Of a stretch of 64,000 nucleotides of DNA, positions 14,907 to 24,762 are shown one piece after another. The notes below the pieces were generated by a model. The model searched no databases, was not told where the DNA came from, and saw nothing but the letters and a program-made list of their open reading frames with translations. Location: positions 5,828,001 to 5,892,000 of the forward strand of contig NZ_CP045643.1 of the NCBI RefSeq assembly GCF_009498275.1, given 5' to 3'. The translations under genes and the position numbers were made by a program. Within the stretch, counting starts at the first letter, position 1; each line of letters begins with the position of its first letter. Source of the stretch: Streptomyces fagopyri. GTDB lineage: Bacteria; Actinomycetota; Actinomycetes; Streptomycetales; Streptomycetaceae.

Positions 14907-16276
14907 GGTGGGCACTGGTCAAGGTGTGCGTGGCGGTGACCACGATGGTCGTGGTGGCCTTCGCGGTGCCGCTCGGGCTCGTCATCAAGGAGATGGCCCG
15001 GGACCGCGCGTTCTCGAACGCCGAACGGGAGGCCGCGGCCGTCGCGCCCGCGCTCTCCATCACCACCGACCGGGACCAGTTGGAGCGGGTCGTCGTCTCC
15101 GCCGGGTCCGACGACGGCATGGCCGTGCACATCCCGGCGAGCGACGGCACCAAGGCGGTCGACATCGGCCGGCAGCGGGCCGCCGCCAAGGACATCGCCG
15201 CCACCCGCGGACTGGGCCGGGCCTCCACCACCGAGGTCCCGGGCGGCTCCACGCTGCTCCAGCCCACCGCGCTGAGCTCCGGCGAGATCGCGGTCGTCGA
15301 GGTGTACGTCCCCGAGTCCGAGGTCAGCAACGGCGTGGGGACGGCCTGGGCGGTACTCGCCGCGGTCGGCGTCGCGCTCGTCGTCGGCTCGGTCGCGGTC
15401 GCCGACCGGCTGGGCGTACGCATGGTGCAGCCGGCCCAGCGGCTGGTCGAGGGCGCGCACGAACTGGGAGAGGGCAAGCTCGGAGCCCGGGTCCCCGAGG
15501 AGGGTCCCACCGAACTGCGGCTGGCGGCGGTCGCGTTCAACTCGATGGCCGACCAGGTCGTGCAACTCCTCGCGAACGAGCGGGAGCTGGCCGCGGATCT
15601 CTCGCACCGCCTGCGCACCCCGCTGACCGTGCTGCGGCTGAACACGGCCTCGCTCGGCGACGGACCGGCCGCCGAGCAGACCCGGGCGGCCGTGGCTCAG
15701 CTGGAGCGGGAGGTCGACACGATCATCCGGACGGCGCGGGAGGCCAAGCCGCAGACGGTGGCGCTCGGTGTCACCGGGTGCGACGCGTCCGAGGTGGTCC
15801 GCGAGCGGATGGACTTCTGGTCCGCGCTCGCCGAGGACGAGGGCCGCAAGGTGCGGGTCGCGGGCGTGGACCGTCCGGTGCGCATACCCGTCGCGCGCGC
15901 CGACCTGGTGGCCGCGCTCGACGCGCTCCTCGGCAACGTCTTCCGGCACACACCGGAGGGCACGGCCTTCGCGGTCGACGTGCACAACAGCGACGACGCC
16001 GTGATCGTGCTGGTGTCGGACGCGGGACCGGGGATCGTGGACCCGGACTCGGCGATGGCCCGCGGGCGGGGCTCGGGCAGCGACGGCTCGACCGGGCTCG
16101 GGCTGGACATCGTGCGGCGGCTCGCGGAGTCGACGGGCGGCGACGTACGACTGGGGTCGTCGGTACTGGGCGGCACCGAGGTACGGATATGGATCCAGCT
16201 GGACGGGCGGGCGCCGGTACGGCGCGGGCACCGGGGGACGGTACGGCGACGCAGACGCAGCGTCGGCGCGAGCTGA
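14903..16276 (+). CDS. sensor histidine kinase partner
   Basis: A 457-residue membrane kinase. TM1 is at about residues 6-28, an extracytoplasmic sensor region at about 30-145, TM2 at about 146-168. A HAMP-like linker is followed by the dimerisation/phosphoacceptor helix DLSHRLRTPLTVLRL with H235. The ATP-binding domain shows N-box LLGNVFRHTPEG, G1 DAGPGI and G2 GSTGLGLDIVRRL. Start GTG 14903 overlaps the TGA of the response regulator. A basic tail (RRGHRGTVRRRRRSV) ends the protein. Confidence 0.92.
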   Translation: MRWALVKVCVAVTTMVVVAFAVPLGLVIKEMARDRAFSNAEREAAAVAPALSITTDRDQLERVVVSAGSDDGMAVHIPASDGTKAVDIGRQRAAAKDIAATRGLGRASTTEVPGGSTLLQPTALSSGEIAVVEVYVPESEVSNGVGTAWAVLAAVGVALVVGSVAVADRLGVRMVQPAQRLVEGAHELGEGKLGARVPEEGPTELRLAAVAFNSMADQVVQLLANERELAADLSHRLRTPLTVLRLNTASLGDGPAAEQTRAAVAQLEREVDTIIRTAREAKPQTVALGVTGCDASEVVRERMDFWSALAEDEGRKVRVAGVDRPVRIPVARADLVAALDALLGNVFRHTPEGTAFAVDVHNSDDAVIVLVSDAGPGIVDPDSAMARGRGSGSDGSTGLGLDIVRRLAESTGGDVRLGSSVLGGTEVRIWIQLDGRAPVRRGHRGTVRRRRRSVGAS

Positions 16277-16362
16277 CCCGGGACCGATCCCGGCCGCGAC
16301 GTGCCGGGCCGGAGCCGAGCCGAGGCCGCACCGTGTCTCTCCCCGCCGCTCCGGGGCCCAGA

Positions 16363-16378
16363 ACCGGTCTCGACCTTT
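16363..16378. promoter_or_regulatory. possible DasR (dre) site upstream of chitinase
   Basis: The 16-mer ACCGGTCTCGACCTTT matches 12 of 16 positions of the dre consensus ACTGGTCTAGACCACT, including the GGTCT-n-GACC core. It sits about 150 bases before the GH18 chitinase start. DasR is the known GlcNAc-responsive repressor of chitin genes in Streptomyces. The match is imperfect and this is a prediction. Confidence 0.4.
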
Positions 16379-16530
16379 AACCGTCCCCGATGCCTTCCTT
16401 AAGCGCACCCTAAGATCGCCGGTCACCGTCCGGATGAAGCGGTTTGCCCGATTCCGGATCGCTAGCGTGCTGCCCGCACCCCCTGGGGATCCCCAGCGAA
16501 CTCCCGTGAAACCGCGAAGGCAGGCACGCG

Positions 16531-18018
16531 ATGAGCAGTACGCACCGGCGCAAGGTCAGTGGCAGGAACAAGGCGATAGGCGGCGTCGTGGCCGCAGCCG
16601 TGGTCGGCGGCGGCGCCTTCCTGTTCTCCGGCACCGCGCTCGCCGCCGGTGTCGGCGCCGCTTACACGAAGACCAGCGACTGGTCCACGGGCTACACCGC
16701 GCAGTACGTCATCACGAACGACACGGGCCGGGCGAAGAGCGACTGGACACTGGAGTTCGACCTGCCCTCCGGCGCCCGGCTCAGCTCCCTGTGGAACGGC
16801 GAGTCCGCGGTGAGCGGAAACCACGTCACGGTGAAGCCGCCGTCCTGGGACAAGGACGGCCTGGCGGCCGGCGAGTCGGTCACCGTCGGCTTCGTCGTGA
16901 ACGGCACCGCGGACCCCAAGGGCTGTGTCATCGACGGCGCCAAGTGCTCGGTGGACGACGGCGCGACCCCGGAACCGAGCGGGCGTCCGACCGGGTCGGC
17001 CACCCCCACGGCCACGCCGAAACCCAGCCCGAGCGCCTCCCGCACCAGCACGCCGACCACCCCGGCCTCCACTCCGGCCGCCACCCCGACGCCCTCCGCC
17101 CCGGCGAGCACCGGCAGCGGCACCACCGGCGCCGGCTTCGCGCCGTACGTCGACACCTCCCTCTACCCGGCCTTCGACCTGGTCGGCGGCGCGGCGGCCA
17201 CCGGGGTCAAGAACTACAACCTCGCGTTCATCACCGACGGCGGCGGCTGCACGCCCAAGTGGGGCGGGGTGAGCGACCTCGCCAGTGACGCGGTGGCCGC
17301 GCAGATCGGCGCGCTGCGGGCGAAGGGCGGCGACGTCCGCGTCTCCTTCGGCGGCGCCTCCGGGTCGGAGCCGGCCACGACCTGCTCGTCGGCGGACGCG
17401 CTGGCGGCGGTGTACGGGAAGGCCGTGGACGCCTACAAACTGACGAAGGTCGACTTCGACGTCGAGGGCGGCGCGCTGCCGAACACCGCGGCGAACACGA
17501 GGCGCGCGAAGGCCATCGCGAAGCTCCAGCAGCAGCACCCGGGCCTGGACGTGTCCTTCACGCTCCCCGTCATGCCCGAGGGCCTCACCCAGGACGGCGT
17601 GAACCTCCTGTCCGACGCCAGGTCGAACGGCGTGAGGATCTCCGCCGTCAACATCATGGCGATGGACTACGGGCCCTCGTACAACGGTGACATGGGCACC
17701 TACGCCGAGCAGGCCGCCACCGCCACGCAGGCCCAGGTCAAGAGCGTCCTCGGACTCTCCGACAGCGCGGCCTGGAAGACCGTCGCCGTCACCCCGATGA
17801 TCGGTGTCAACGACGTGGCGTCCGAGATCTTCAAGGTCGACGACGCCGCCCAGCTGGTGGCGTTCGCCAAGGCCAAGGGGCTCGGCTGGCTGTCGATGTG
17901 GTCCGCGAGCCGCGACAAGCAGTGCGCGGGCGGCGCGAAGAACTCCGCGGACGCCACCTGCAGTTCGGTCGTCCAGGACGCGGGGGCGTTCTCGAAGGCG
18001 TTCGGCGCCTACAAGTAG
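16531..18018 (+). CDS. secreted GH18 chitinase with CBM2 domain
   Basis: A 495-residue exported enzyme. Signal peptide at about 1-38 ends in TALA. A family-2 carbohydrate-binding module follows (about 42-140, GYTAQYVITNDTGRAKSDWTL, with two Cys near its end). A Pro/Thr/Ser linker spans about 145-205. The GH18 catalytic domain (about 208-495) carries DVRVSFGGASG and VDFDVEGGAL, where the final Glu of the DxxDxDxE motif is the acid catalyst, and MDYGPSYNGDMG. It should hydrolyse chitin outside the cell, releasing products that feed GlcNAc metabolism. A DasR-like site lies upstream and a hairpin downstream. Confidence 0.92.
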   Translation: MSSTHRRKVSGRNKAIGGVVAAAVVGGGAFLFSGTALAAGVGAAYTKTSDWSTGYTAQYVITNDTGRAKSDWTLEFDLPSGARLSSLWNGESAVSGNHVTVKPPSWDKDGLAAGESVTVGFVVNGTADPKGCVIDGAKCSVDDGATPEPSGRPTGSATPTATPKPSPSASRTSTPTTPASTPAATPTPSAPASTGSGTTGAGFAPYVDTSLYPAFDLVGGAAATGVKNYNLAFITDGGGCTPKWGGVSDLASDAVAAQIGALRAKGGDVRVSFGGASGSEPATTCSSADALAAVYGKAVDAYKLTKVDFDVEGGALPNTAANTRRAKAIAKLQQQHPGLDVSFTLPVMPEGLTQDGVNLLSDARSNGVRISAVNIMAMDYGPSYNGDMGTYAEQAATATQAQVKSVLGLSDSAAWKTVAVTPMIGVNDVASEIFKVDDAAQLVAFAKAKGLGWLSMWSASRDKQCAGGAKNSADATCSSVVQDAGAFSKAFGAYK

Positions 18019-18157
18019 GCCCGGCACCCACCGAGTCCTCCCCCCACGGGGAAACGCGTCCCGGCCGGAAACACCCCCCATCCGGCCGGGGCGCGCCCCC
18101 CTTTCCGGGTGCCGCGCCCCGTCCCCCGACATCCCCGCCCCCCGTAGAACCGGGCGG

Positions 18158-18175
18158 CGGGAGCGCGTGCTCCCG
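18158..18175. terminator. hairpin between convergent chitinase and bglC
   Basis: A 7-bp perfect stem CGGGAGC / GCTCCCG with a four-base loop, placed in the spacer after the chitinase stop and before the bglC stop. Without a T-run it may act as a GC-type terminator for either gene. Confidence 0.5.
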
Positions 18176-18240
18176 GACGAAGGCCCGGCCGCGGCCCGGG
18201 GCCGAACCCCGCCGCCCGGGCCCCCGCCCCCGGGAGCGAC

Positions 18241-19674
18241 CTACTCGTCCGCGGCCGTCACCGGCGGCAGCGTCCCCGTCCTGGCCGCACGGCTGTACCA
18301 GTGGGCGCTCGACTTCGGCGTACGGGCCAGGGTCGCGTAGTCGACGTACACCGCGCCGAAGCGCTTGTCGTAGCCGTACGCCCACTCGAAGTTGTCCATC
18401 AGGGACCACAGGTAGTACCCGCGGACGTCCGCGCCGTCGGCGATGGCACGGCGGACCGCCGACAGGTGGCCGTGCAGGTAGGCGATGCGCTCGGGGTCGT
18501 GGACGCGGCCCTCCGGGTCCGGCTTGTCGTCGTACGCGGCGCCGTTCTCGGTGATGTACAGCGGCAGGCCGGGCGACTCCCGCGTGTAGCGCGTGATCAG
18601 GTCGTGCAGGCCCGTCGGGTCGATCGTCCAGCCCATCTCCGTACGCTCGCCCGGAGTCTGATGGAACATCACATCGTCGGCGCCCGGCCACGGCGTGTAC
18701 GCGCTCGCCCCGTGACCGTCCGGGCGGGGACCGGAAGCGGTGGCCTCCGCCGCCGACACCAGCGTCGGCGTGTAGTAGTTCAGCCCCAGCGCGTCGAGCG
18801 GCTGCTTGATCACCGCCAGGTCGCCGTCCAGGACGTACGACCAGTCCGTGATCGAGGACGTCTCCTGGAACAGGCCCTCCGGGTAGGCGCCGTGCAGCAT
18901 CGGGCCGTGGAAGACACCGTTGGCCAGGTTGTCGATGCGCCGGACCGCCGCGAGATCCGCCGGGCTCTGCGAAAGCGGCCTGACGACCGAGGAGTTGAGG
19001 CTCACCGCGACCGAGTTGCGGGCCGGCATCACGGACCTCAGCGCCTTCGCGCCCAGGCCGTGCGCCAGGTTCAGGTGGTGGGCGGCCTTCAGCGACGCCG
19101 CCGCGTCCGTGCGGCCGGGCGCGTGCACCCCCGAGCCGTAGCCCAGGAACGCGCTGCACCACGGCTCGTTCAGGGTGATCCACTGCTCCACCCGGTCACC
19201 CAGCGCCTCGCCCACGATCTGGGCGTAGTCGGCGAACCGCAGCGCCGTGTCGCGCGCGGGCCAGCCGCCCGCGTCCTCCAGTTCCTGGGGGAGGTCCCAG
19301 TGGTAGAGGGTGATGGCCGGCTTGATGTCGTGGGCCAGCAGTTCGTCGACCAGGTTGCGGTAGAAGTCCAGACCCCGCTGGACCGCCGGACCCCGGCCCG
19401 TCGGCTGCACCCGGGACCAGGAGACCGAGAAGCGGTACGCGGACAGGCCCAGCTCCGCCATCAGGGCCACGTCGTCACGGAAGCGGTGGTAGTGGTCGAC
19501 AGCGATGTCACCGGTCTCACCGCCGGCCGTCTTTCCCGGCGTGTGGCTGAAGGTGTCCCAGATGGAGGGCGTGCGGCCGTCCTCCCGTACCGCCCCCTCG
19601 ATCTGGTAGGCGGAGGTCGCCGCGCCCCAGAGGAACGCGGGGGGAAAGGTCACGGGCGATGCGGGTTCAGGCAT
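18241..19674 (-). CDS. bglC: GH1 beta-glucosidase (cellobiose cleavage)
   Basis: A 477-residue cytosolic glycoside hydrolase family 1 enzyme: [15 protein letters not shown] at the N-terminus, acid/base E170 in TLNEPW, nucleophile E376 in YITENG and the aglycone-site motif [13 protein letters not shown]. It has no signal peptide, which fits hydrolysis of imported cellobiose to glucose. It lies downstream of the cebEFG importer genes in the same direction, as in the known ceb cluster of Streptomyces. A CebR-type operator covers its ribosome binding site and touches its start codon, so CebR should repress it separately from cebE. Confidence 0.93.
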   Translation of the reverse strand: MPEPASPVTFPPAFLWGAATSAYQIEGAVREDGRTPSIWDTFSHTPGKTAGGETGDIAVDHYHRFRDDVALMAELGLSAYRFSVSWSRVQPTGRGPAVQRGLDFYRNLVDELLAHDIKPAITLYHWDLPQELEDAGGWPARDTALRFADYAQIVGEALGDRVEQWITLNEPWCSAFLGYGSGVHAPGRTDAAASLKAAHHLNLAHGLGAKALRSVMPARNSVAVSLNSSVVRPLSQSPADLAAVRRIDNLANGVFHGPMLHGAYPEGLFQETSSITDWSYVLDGDLAVIKQPLDALGLNYYTPTLVSAAEATASGPRPDGHGASAYTPWPGADDVMFHQTPGERTEMGWTIDPTGLHDLITRYTRESPGLPLYITENGAAYDDKPDPEGRVHDPERIAYLHGHLSAVRRAIADGADVRGYYLWSLMDNFEWAYGYDKRFGAVYVDYATLARTPKSSAHWYSRAARTGTLPPVTAADE

Positions 19675-19687
19675 GGAAGCGCTCCCA
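19674..19687. promoter_or_regulatory. CebR operator over the bglC ribosome binding site
   Basis: TGGAAGCGCTCCCA differs at one base from the CebR box TGGGAGCGCTCCCA. On the minus strand it contains the GGGAG ribosome site and ends at the bglC ATG, so bound repressor would block a transcript passing through or starting just upstream. Confidence 0.85.
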
Positions 19688-19731
19688 TAGGGGGTCGTGG
19701 AGAACGACGGTATTGAGCAGAAGGGGACGAA

Positions 19732-19759
19732 GGGGCCGGGGCGGCGGTGACCCGGCCCC
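19732..19759. terminator. hairpin between cebG and bglC
   Basis: A 9-bp perfect stem (GGGGCCGGG with CCCGGCCCC) with a ten-base loop in the cebG-bglC spacer. It could end or attenuate the cebEFG transcript before bglC. Confidence 0.55.
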
Positions 19760-19780
19760 CACGGGCGGCGGTGCGGAGGG

Positions 19781-20692
19781 TCAGCCCTTGATCGCGCCCT
19801 GCATGATGCCGCCCACGATCTGCTTTCCGAACAGCAGGAAGGCGATGAGCAGCGGCAGCGTGCCGAGCAGCGCGCCCGCCATGATCACGGCCTGGTCGGG
19901 GACGTAACCGGTGCCGAGCGAGTTGAGGGCGACCTGCACGGTGGGGTTCTGCTGGTTGAGGGCGATGATCGGCCACAGGAAGTCGTTCCAGGCCATCACG
20001 AAGGTCAGCAGGCCGAGGACCGCCATCGCCGGCCGCGCCGCCGGGAAGACGACGTGCCACACGACGCGCAGACTGCTCGCGCCGTCCACCCGCGCCGCCT
20101 CGATGAGCTCGGTGGGCAGCGCCTGCAGCAGGTACTGCCGCATGAAGAACGTACCGAAGGCACTCACCAGGGTCGGCAGGATGACCGTCTGCAGCTGGTT
20201 GGACCAGCCGAGGTCGCTCATCCACAGATACAGCGGTACGACGGCCAGCTGCGGCGGGATCATCATCGTGCCGATGGTCAGCAGCAGCAGAAGACCGGAG
20301 AACCTGAACCGCAGCTTGGCGAAGGCGAACCCGGCGAGCGTGGAGAACACGACCGTACCGACAGTGATGGTCCCGGCGACGATCGTGGAGTTGACCATCG
20401 CGGTGCCGAGCCCGGCCTGGTCCCACGCGGCCTGGAGGTTCTTGAACAGGTTCCCGCCGAACCACAGCGGCGGCGGGGTCTGCGCCAGCCGCTCGTTGTT
20501 GCGGGAGGCCGCGACGGCCGTCCAGACCAGCGGGGCGAGCGAGACCAGAGCGAAGACGGTCAGGACGACATACGTGACCGGCCCCGCGTGCAGCTGCTTG
20601 CCCGCGCCGAGCACCCGGCGGCGTCCGCTGCCCCGGCCGTCCGGAGTTCCCTTCGCCCCTGCCTGAGGGACAGTCAGTTCAGTGGTGGTCAT
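19781..20692 (-). CDS. cebG: cellobiose ABC transporter permease CebG
   Basis: A 303-residue inner-membrane permease of the MalG type with about six membrane segments. The EAA loop is visible near [18 protein letters not shown], which contacts the ATPase. Together with CebE and CebF it imports cellobiose and cello-oligosaccharides; the ATPase (MsiK in Streptomyces) is encoded elsewhere, since none is present here. ATG 20692 overlaps the cebF stop (ATGA), which fixes the start; a longer upstream frame runs inside cebF. Confidence 0.93.
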   Translation of the reverse strand: MTTTELTVPQAGAKGTPDGRGSGRRRVLGAGKQLHAGPVTYVVLTVFALVSLAPLVWTAVAASRNNERLAQTPPPLWFGGNLFKNLQAAWDQAGLGTAMVNSTIVAGTITVGTVVFSTLAGFAFAKLRFRFSGLLLLLTIGTMMIPPQLAVVPLYLWMSDLGWSNQLQTVILPTLVSAFGTFFMRQYLLQALPTELIEAARVDGASSLRVVWHVVFPAARPAMAVLGLLTFVMAWNDFLWPIIALNQQNPTVQVALNSLGTGYVPDQAVIMAGALLGTLPLLIAFLLFGKQIVGGIMQGAIKG

Positions 20693-21717
20693 TGGGATTT
20701 CCTCAGCCGTCGGGTGATCAGCAGGTTGATCGCGGCGACGATCAGCAGGATCAGGAACATCGTCCATGCGATCGCTGACGCCTTGCCGAGGTTGCCGATG
20801 CCCCAGCCCTGGTCGTACATGTAGAGGCCGAGCGTCTGGTACTGGTGCGCGGAGCCGCCCTTCGAGCCGCTGACCCCGCCGAACAGGAGCGGCTCACCGA
20901 ACAGCTGCGTCGCGCCGATGGTGGACACGACCACCGTGAACAGGATCGTCGGCCGCAGCATGGGGACCGTCACATGGCGGAACTGCTGCCAGCGGCCCGC
21001 GCCGTCGAGAGCCGCCGACTCGTACAGGTCGGTGGGGATCGCCTGCATCGCCGCGAGGTAGATCAGCGCGTTGTAGCCGGTCCAGCGCCAGATCACGATG
21101 GAGGAGACGGCGAACTGGCCGCCCCAGTCGGACTCGCGCCAGTTGATCGGGTCGACCCCGACGAAGTGCAGCAGCCAGTTGATCATGCCGCCGTCCCACG
21201 AGTACAGCAGCGTGAAGACGAGGGTCGCCGCGGCCACCGAGGTGGCGTATGGGGTGAGCATCACGACCCGCCACACGGTCGAGCCGCGCAGCCGGTAGTT
21301 GAGCAGGTGGGCGATCCCGATCGCCATGACCAGCTGCGGGACCGTGGAGATCACGCCGATGGTGAAGGTGTTCTCCAGGGCGTTCCAGAAGAACTCCGAG
21401 GACAGCAGGTTCTTGTAGTTGTCCAGCCCGGCCCAGGTCTGGTGGTCCAGACCGGACAGCTGCACGTTGTGCAGCGAGTACCAGGCCGTGTAGAGCAGCG
21501 GCACGAGCCCGAAGGCCCCGAAGACGATGAAGAAGGGGGCGATGAACGCGTACGGCGACGCCTTCATGTCCCAGCGGTACAGCCGGCTGCGCCAGGAATC
21601 CGGGCCCGGCGGCGGCGTACCGCGACCCTGAGCGCCCCGGGCCGCGCCCGGCTGGGAGCCGGGCGCGGCGTCGGCGCTCGTCGCGGGATGCGCGAGAGCC
21701 TGCTTGGAGCTGGTCAC
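20689..21717 (-). CDS. cebF: cellobiose ABC transporter permease CebF
   Basis: A 342-residue permease of the MalF type. After a hydrophilic Ala/Pro/Gly-rich N-terminus (about 1-40) come six or so membrane segments (PYAFIAPFFIVFGAFGLVP onward), with the EAA-type loop at LYESAALDGAGRWQQFRHV. GTG 21717 is the start: it overlaps the TGA of cebE as GTGA. It forms the transmembrane pore with CebG. Confidence 0.92.
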   Translation of the reverse strand: MTSSKQALAHPATSADAAPGSQPGAARGAQGRGTPPPGPDSWRSRLYRWDMKASPYAFIAPFFIVFGAFGLVPLLYTAWYSLHNVQLSGLDHQTWAGLDNYKNLLSSEFFWNALENTFTIGVISTVPQLVMAIGIAHLLNYRLRGSTVWRVVMLTPYATSVAAATLVFTLLYSWDGGMINWLLHFVGVDPINWRESDWGGQFAVSSIVIWRWTGYNALIYLAAMQAIPTDLYESAALDGAGRWQQFRHVTVPMLRPTILFTVVVSTIGATQLFGEPLLFGGVSGSKGGSAHQYQTLGLYMYDQGWGIGNLGKASAIAWTMFLILLIVAAINLLITRRLRKSQ

Positions 21718-23042
21718 TGGCCGAGCACGTCCTTGATCTCCGCCTTGGCCGCGTTCCAGCCCTGGTCGGGAGACTTGCCCTTCTGCTCGACCTGGAGGAT
21801 GCCGATGTCGGTGATCGCGGTGCCGATCGGCTGGTCCTTGATGCCGAAGTTCTGGACGGGGATCGTCTTCGCCGAGTCGGCGAAGATCTGCGTGATCGGC
21901 GCGTCCGAGAAGTACGACGTCGTCGCGGCGGCCGGCTTCAGGCTGTCGTACGCCGCCGGGGTCGACGGGAAGCTGGCCTGCTTGGCGAAGACCTTCGCCT
22001 GCTGCTCGGGCGCGGTCAGCCACTTGGCCAGCGCGATGGCGTCCTTCTGGTGCTTGCCGGCCGTCGGCACGCCGATGAACGAACCGCCCCAGTTGGCCGC
22101 GGTCGGCGCGGCCGCCACGTCCCACTTGCCCTTGCCGGCGTCACCGGACTTCTCCTGGATGTAGCCCATCATCCAGGCGGGGCAGGCCACCGTCGCGAAC
22201 GAGCCCTTGGCGAAGCCCTGGTCCCACGTCGGGTCGAACTGCTTCAGCTTCGCCGACATGTTGCTGGTCGCCACCGTCATCGCGGCGTCCCAGGACTTCT
22301 TCACCCCCGAGGACTTGTCCCAGATGACGTTGCCGTCCTTGTCGTAGTACCGCTCGCTCTCGCCACCGAGGGCCGCGTTGTAGACCGAGGAGGCGGAGTC
22401 CACGAACTTGGTGCCGCTCGGCGCCTTCTTCATGTACTGCTTGCCGAGGTCGACGTACTTGGCCCAGTCGCCCTTCCACTGCGCGGCGAGCTTGGTGCGG
22501 TCGGTCTCCAGACCGGCCTTCTGGAAGAGGTCCTTGCGGTAGCAGATCGCCATCGGACCGATGTCGGTGCCGATACCGATCGTCTTGCCGTCCTTGGTGG
22601 TGGCCTGAGCCGTCTTCCAGTCCAGCCACTGCGACTTGTCGACGTCCTTGCCGAGGTCGACGAACTTCTCGGCCTGGGTCTGGACGGCCTCGGTGATGTT
22701 GCCGACCTCGATCGCCTGGATGTCGTCGGTGCCGGAGCCGGCCTGCAGGCGGGTGAGCGTCTTGGGCCAGTAGACGTCGGTACGGGTGGTGACGTTCTCC
22801 TTGATCGTGATGTCCGGGTGGAGCTTCATGTACTCGTCGTAGAGGCCGGCCTGCTTGTAGCCGAAGACACCGAAGGTGCCGATCGTCAGCGTGGTCTTGC
22901 CCTTGCCGCCACCACCGCCGTCGCCCGAGTTCGACGATCCGTCGTTCGAGTCGTTGGCGCAGCCGGCCAGCAGCCCTGTGGTCAGCGCGGCGACGGCCGC
23001 GAGGGCCCCCAGCCTGCGGGACCGGCGGGTACTCGTGCGCAT
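21714..23042 (-). CDS. cebE: cellobiose-binding lipoprotein CebE
   Basis: A 442-residue solute-binding lipoprotein. The N-terminus is Arg-rich, with hydrophobic core and lipobox LLAGC (lipid-modified C28), then a Gly/Ser spacer and a family-1-type sugar-binding fold (TLTIGTFGVFGYKQAGLYDEYM, LQAGSGTDDIQAIEVGN, GKWDVAAAPTAANWGGSFIGV). It captures cellobiose/cellotriose outside the membrane and delivers it to CebFG. ATG 23042 has AGGAGG five bases upstream. A perfect CebR box lies about 115 bases before the start. Confidence 0.94.
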   Translation of the reverse strand: MRTSTRRSRRLGALAAVAALTTGLLAGCANDSNDGSSNSGDGGGGGKGKTTLTIGTFGVFGYKQAGLYDEYMKLHPDITIKENVTTRTDVYWPKTLTRLQAGSGTDDIQAIEVGNITEAVQTQAEKFVDLGKDVDKSQWLDWKTAQATTKDGKTIGIGTDIGPMAICYRKDLFQKAGLETDRTKLAAQWKGDWAKYVDLGKQYMKKAPSGTKFVDSASSVYNAALGGESERYYDKDGNVIWDKSSGVKKSWDAAMTVATSNMSAKLKQFDPTWDQGFAKGSFATVACPAWMMGYIQEKSGDAGKGKWDVAAAPTAANWGGSFIGVPTAGKHQKDAIALAKWLTAPEQQAKVFAKQASFPSTPAAYDSLKPAAATTSYFSDAPITQIFADSAKTIPVQNFGIKDQPIGTAITDIGILQVEQKGKSPDQGWNAAKAEIKDVLGQ

Positions 23043-23156
23043 TGCGTCCTCCTGTTGCCTGACGTGCCGACCCCCCGGCCAACTGCATTGTTGGGCCCGT
23101 TTTTCTCGCTGCGGCTCGGGCGGGGAACGTGCGGGATGTGTAGGTGTCAGGTACCG

Positions 23157-23170
23157 TGGGAGCGCTCCCA
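23157..23170. promoter_or_regulatory. perfect CebR operator upstream of cebE
   Basis: The 14-bp palindrome TGGGAGCGCTCCCA matches the published CebR box exactly. It lies in the 423-base spacer between divergent cebE and cebR, about 115 bases from cebE and 295 from cebR, where it should block cebEFG transcription in the absence of cellobiose. The rest of the spacer shows no gene. Confidence 0.93.
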
Positions 23171-23465
23171 CAGGTGATGTGTTGAAGAGTCGTCGGTTCG
23201 CGCGGGGGTGTCAAGGGAGCAGACACGGAGAGACGCGTTCAGTTATCGGCCTGTTAACTAACTCCGGGGACGGGGCGTACGAGGGTGGGGGGACGGGTGG
23301 AGCGGCTCGTGCCGAGGTGACTTCACGGGGGCCGGCGCCGGCGTCGGTGAGGCCGGCACCGCAGCCTCGGCGAGGTTGCCATCGCGGCCGGGTCCCTGTC
23401 CATGAACGGGACTGTTAGATTCCAGGCCAGCCGCTCAGAAGCGCGGCGTCGACGGGAGGCGGACC

Positions 23466-24521
23466 ATGGCAGGCCACGGAGCGCGGGGCCGGAGCGGCGG
23501 GCGGCCGACCCTCGAGGAGGTCGCCGCGCGCGCCGGTGTGGGCCGCGGCACGGTGTCCCGGGTGATCAACGGTTCGCCGCGGGTCAGCGACGCGACCCGC
23601 GCGGCGGTCGAGGCGGCGGTGGCGGAGCTCGGTTATGTCCCGAACACGGCGGCGCGCGCCCTGGCCGCCAACCGCACGGACGCGATCGCGCTCGTCGTCC
23701 CCGAGCCGGAGACCCGGTTCTTCGCGGAACCGTACTTCTCGGACATGCTCCGGGGTGTCGGCGCGGAACTCTCCGACACCGAGATGCAGCTGCTGCTGAT
23801 CTTCGCGGGCAGCGACCGGGAGCGGCAGCGCCTGGCCCAGTACCTGGCGGCGCACCGTGTGGACGGCGTCCTGCTGGTCTCGGTGCACGCGGACGACCCG
23901 CTGCCCGACCTGCTCTCCCAGCTGGAGATCCCGGCGGTGATCAGCGGTCGCCGTTCGGCGGAGGAGACGCTGCCGTCCGTGGACTCCGACAACTACGGCG
24001 GGGGGCGCCTCGCCGTCGAGCACCTGGTCGCCCGGGGGCGCCGCAGGATCGTCCATCTCGCGGGGCGCCTCGACGTGTTCGGCGCGCAGCGTCGTGTCGA
24101 CGGCTATCGCGAGGGTCTGCGTGCCGCGGGCCGTCCGGTGGACGACGGCCTCATCGTCGCCGGCGACTTCACGGAGGAGGGCGGGCGCCGGGCGATGACC
24201 GAACTGCTGGCCCGCTGCCCCGATCTGGACGCCGTCTTCGCCGGTTCGGACGTGATGGCGGCCGGCGCCCGCCAGGTCCTGCGCGAGGCGGGCCGCCGTA
24301 CACCGGACGACGTGGCGCTGGTCGGCTACGACGACTCCGCCATCGCCCGCCACATGGATCCGCCCCTGACGAGCGTGCGCCAGCCGATAGAGGAGATGGG
24401 CCGGGCGATGATCGACCTTCTGCTCGGGGAGATCGCGGATCGGCGCCCGGCGGTGTCGCGGGAACTGGAGAAGCGTCAGGTCGTGCTGCCCACCGAGCTG
24501 GTGGCGCGGGCGTCGTCCTGA
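23466..24521 (+). CDS. cebR: LacI-family cellobiose repressor CebR
   Basis: A 351-residue repressor with a LacI-type helix-turn-helix and hinge at residues about 14-65 (PTLEEVAARAGVGRGTVSRV, RAAVEAAVAELGYVPN) and a periplasmic-binding-like effector domain (about 70-345; VSVHADDPLPDLLSQ, FAGSDVMAAGARQVL, LVGYDDSAIARHMDPPLTSV). It should bind TGGGAGCGCTCCCA boxes at cebE and bglC and be released by cello-oligosaccharides. GGGAGG sits six bases before ATG 23466. Position divergent to cebE matches the known ceb locus. Confidence 0.93.
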   Translation: MAGHGARGRSGGRPTLEEVAARAGVGRGTVSRVINGSPRVSDATRAAVEAAVAELGYVPNTAARALAANRTDAIALVVPEPETRFFAEPYFSDMLRGVGAELSDTEMQLLLIFAGSDRERQRLAQYLAAHRVDGVLLVSVHADDPLPDLLSQLEIPAVISGRRSAEETLPSVDSDNYGGGRLAVEHLVARGRRRIVHLAGRLDVFGAQRRVDGYREGLRAAGRPVDDGLIVAGDFTEEGGRRAMTELLARCPDLDAVFAGSDVMAAGARQVLREAGRRTPDDVALVGYDDSAIARHMDPPLTSVRQPIEEMGRAMIDLLLGEIADRRPAVSRELEKRQVVLPTELVARASS

Positions 24522-24762
24522 CGCCGGCCGCCGCCGTGCCGCCGCCCGGCACCGTCCGCCACCGGCGCGGGCGGGATCAGACCGCCGCCTCCGCGGTCGC
24601 CCTCGTCACGGCCATGGTCGCCGTCGTCGTCACCGCCGCCGTCAGCGGCCGATGTCACCGAGGCCGGCCGGTCGCCGCTCCGTACCGCTGACGGCGGAGT
24701 CGCCCCGCCGCTGTTGACGCCGTTGCCGCACGGGAAGAGTTCCGTAGGGCAGTCTGGCGGGT

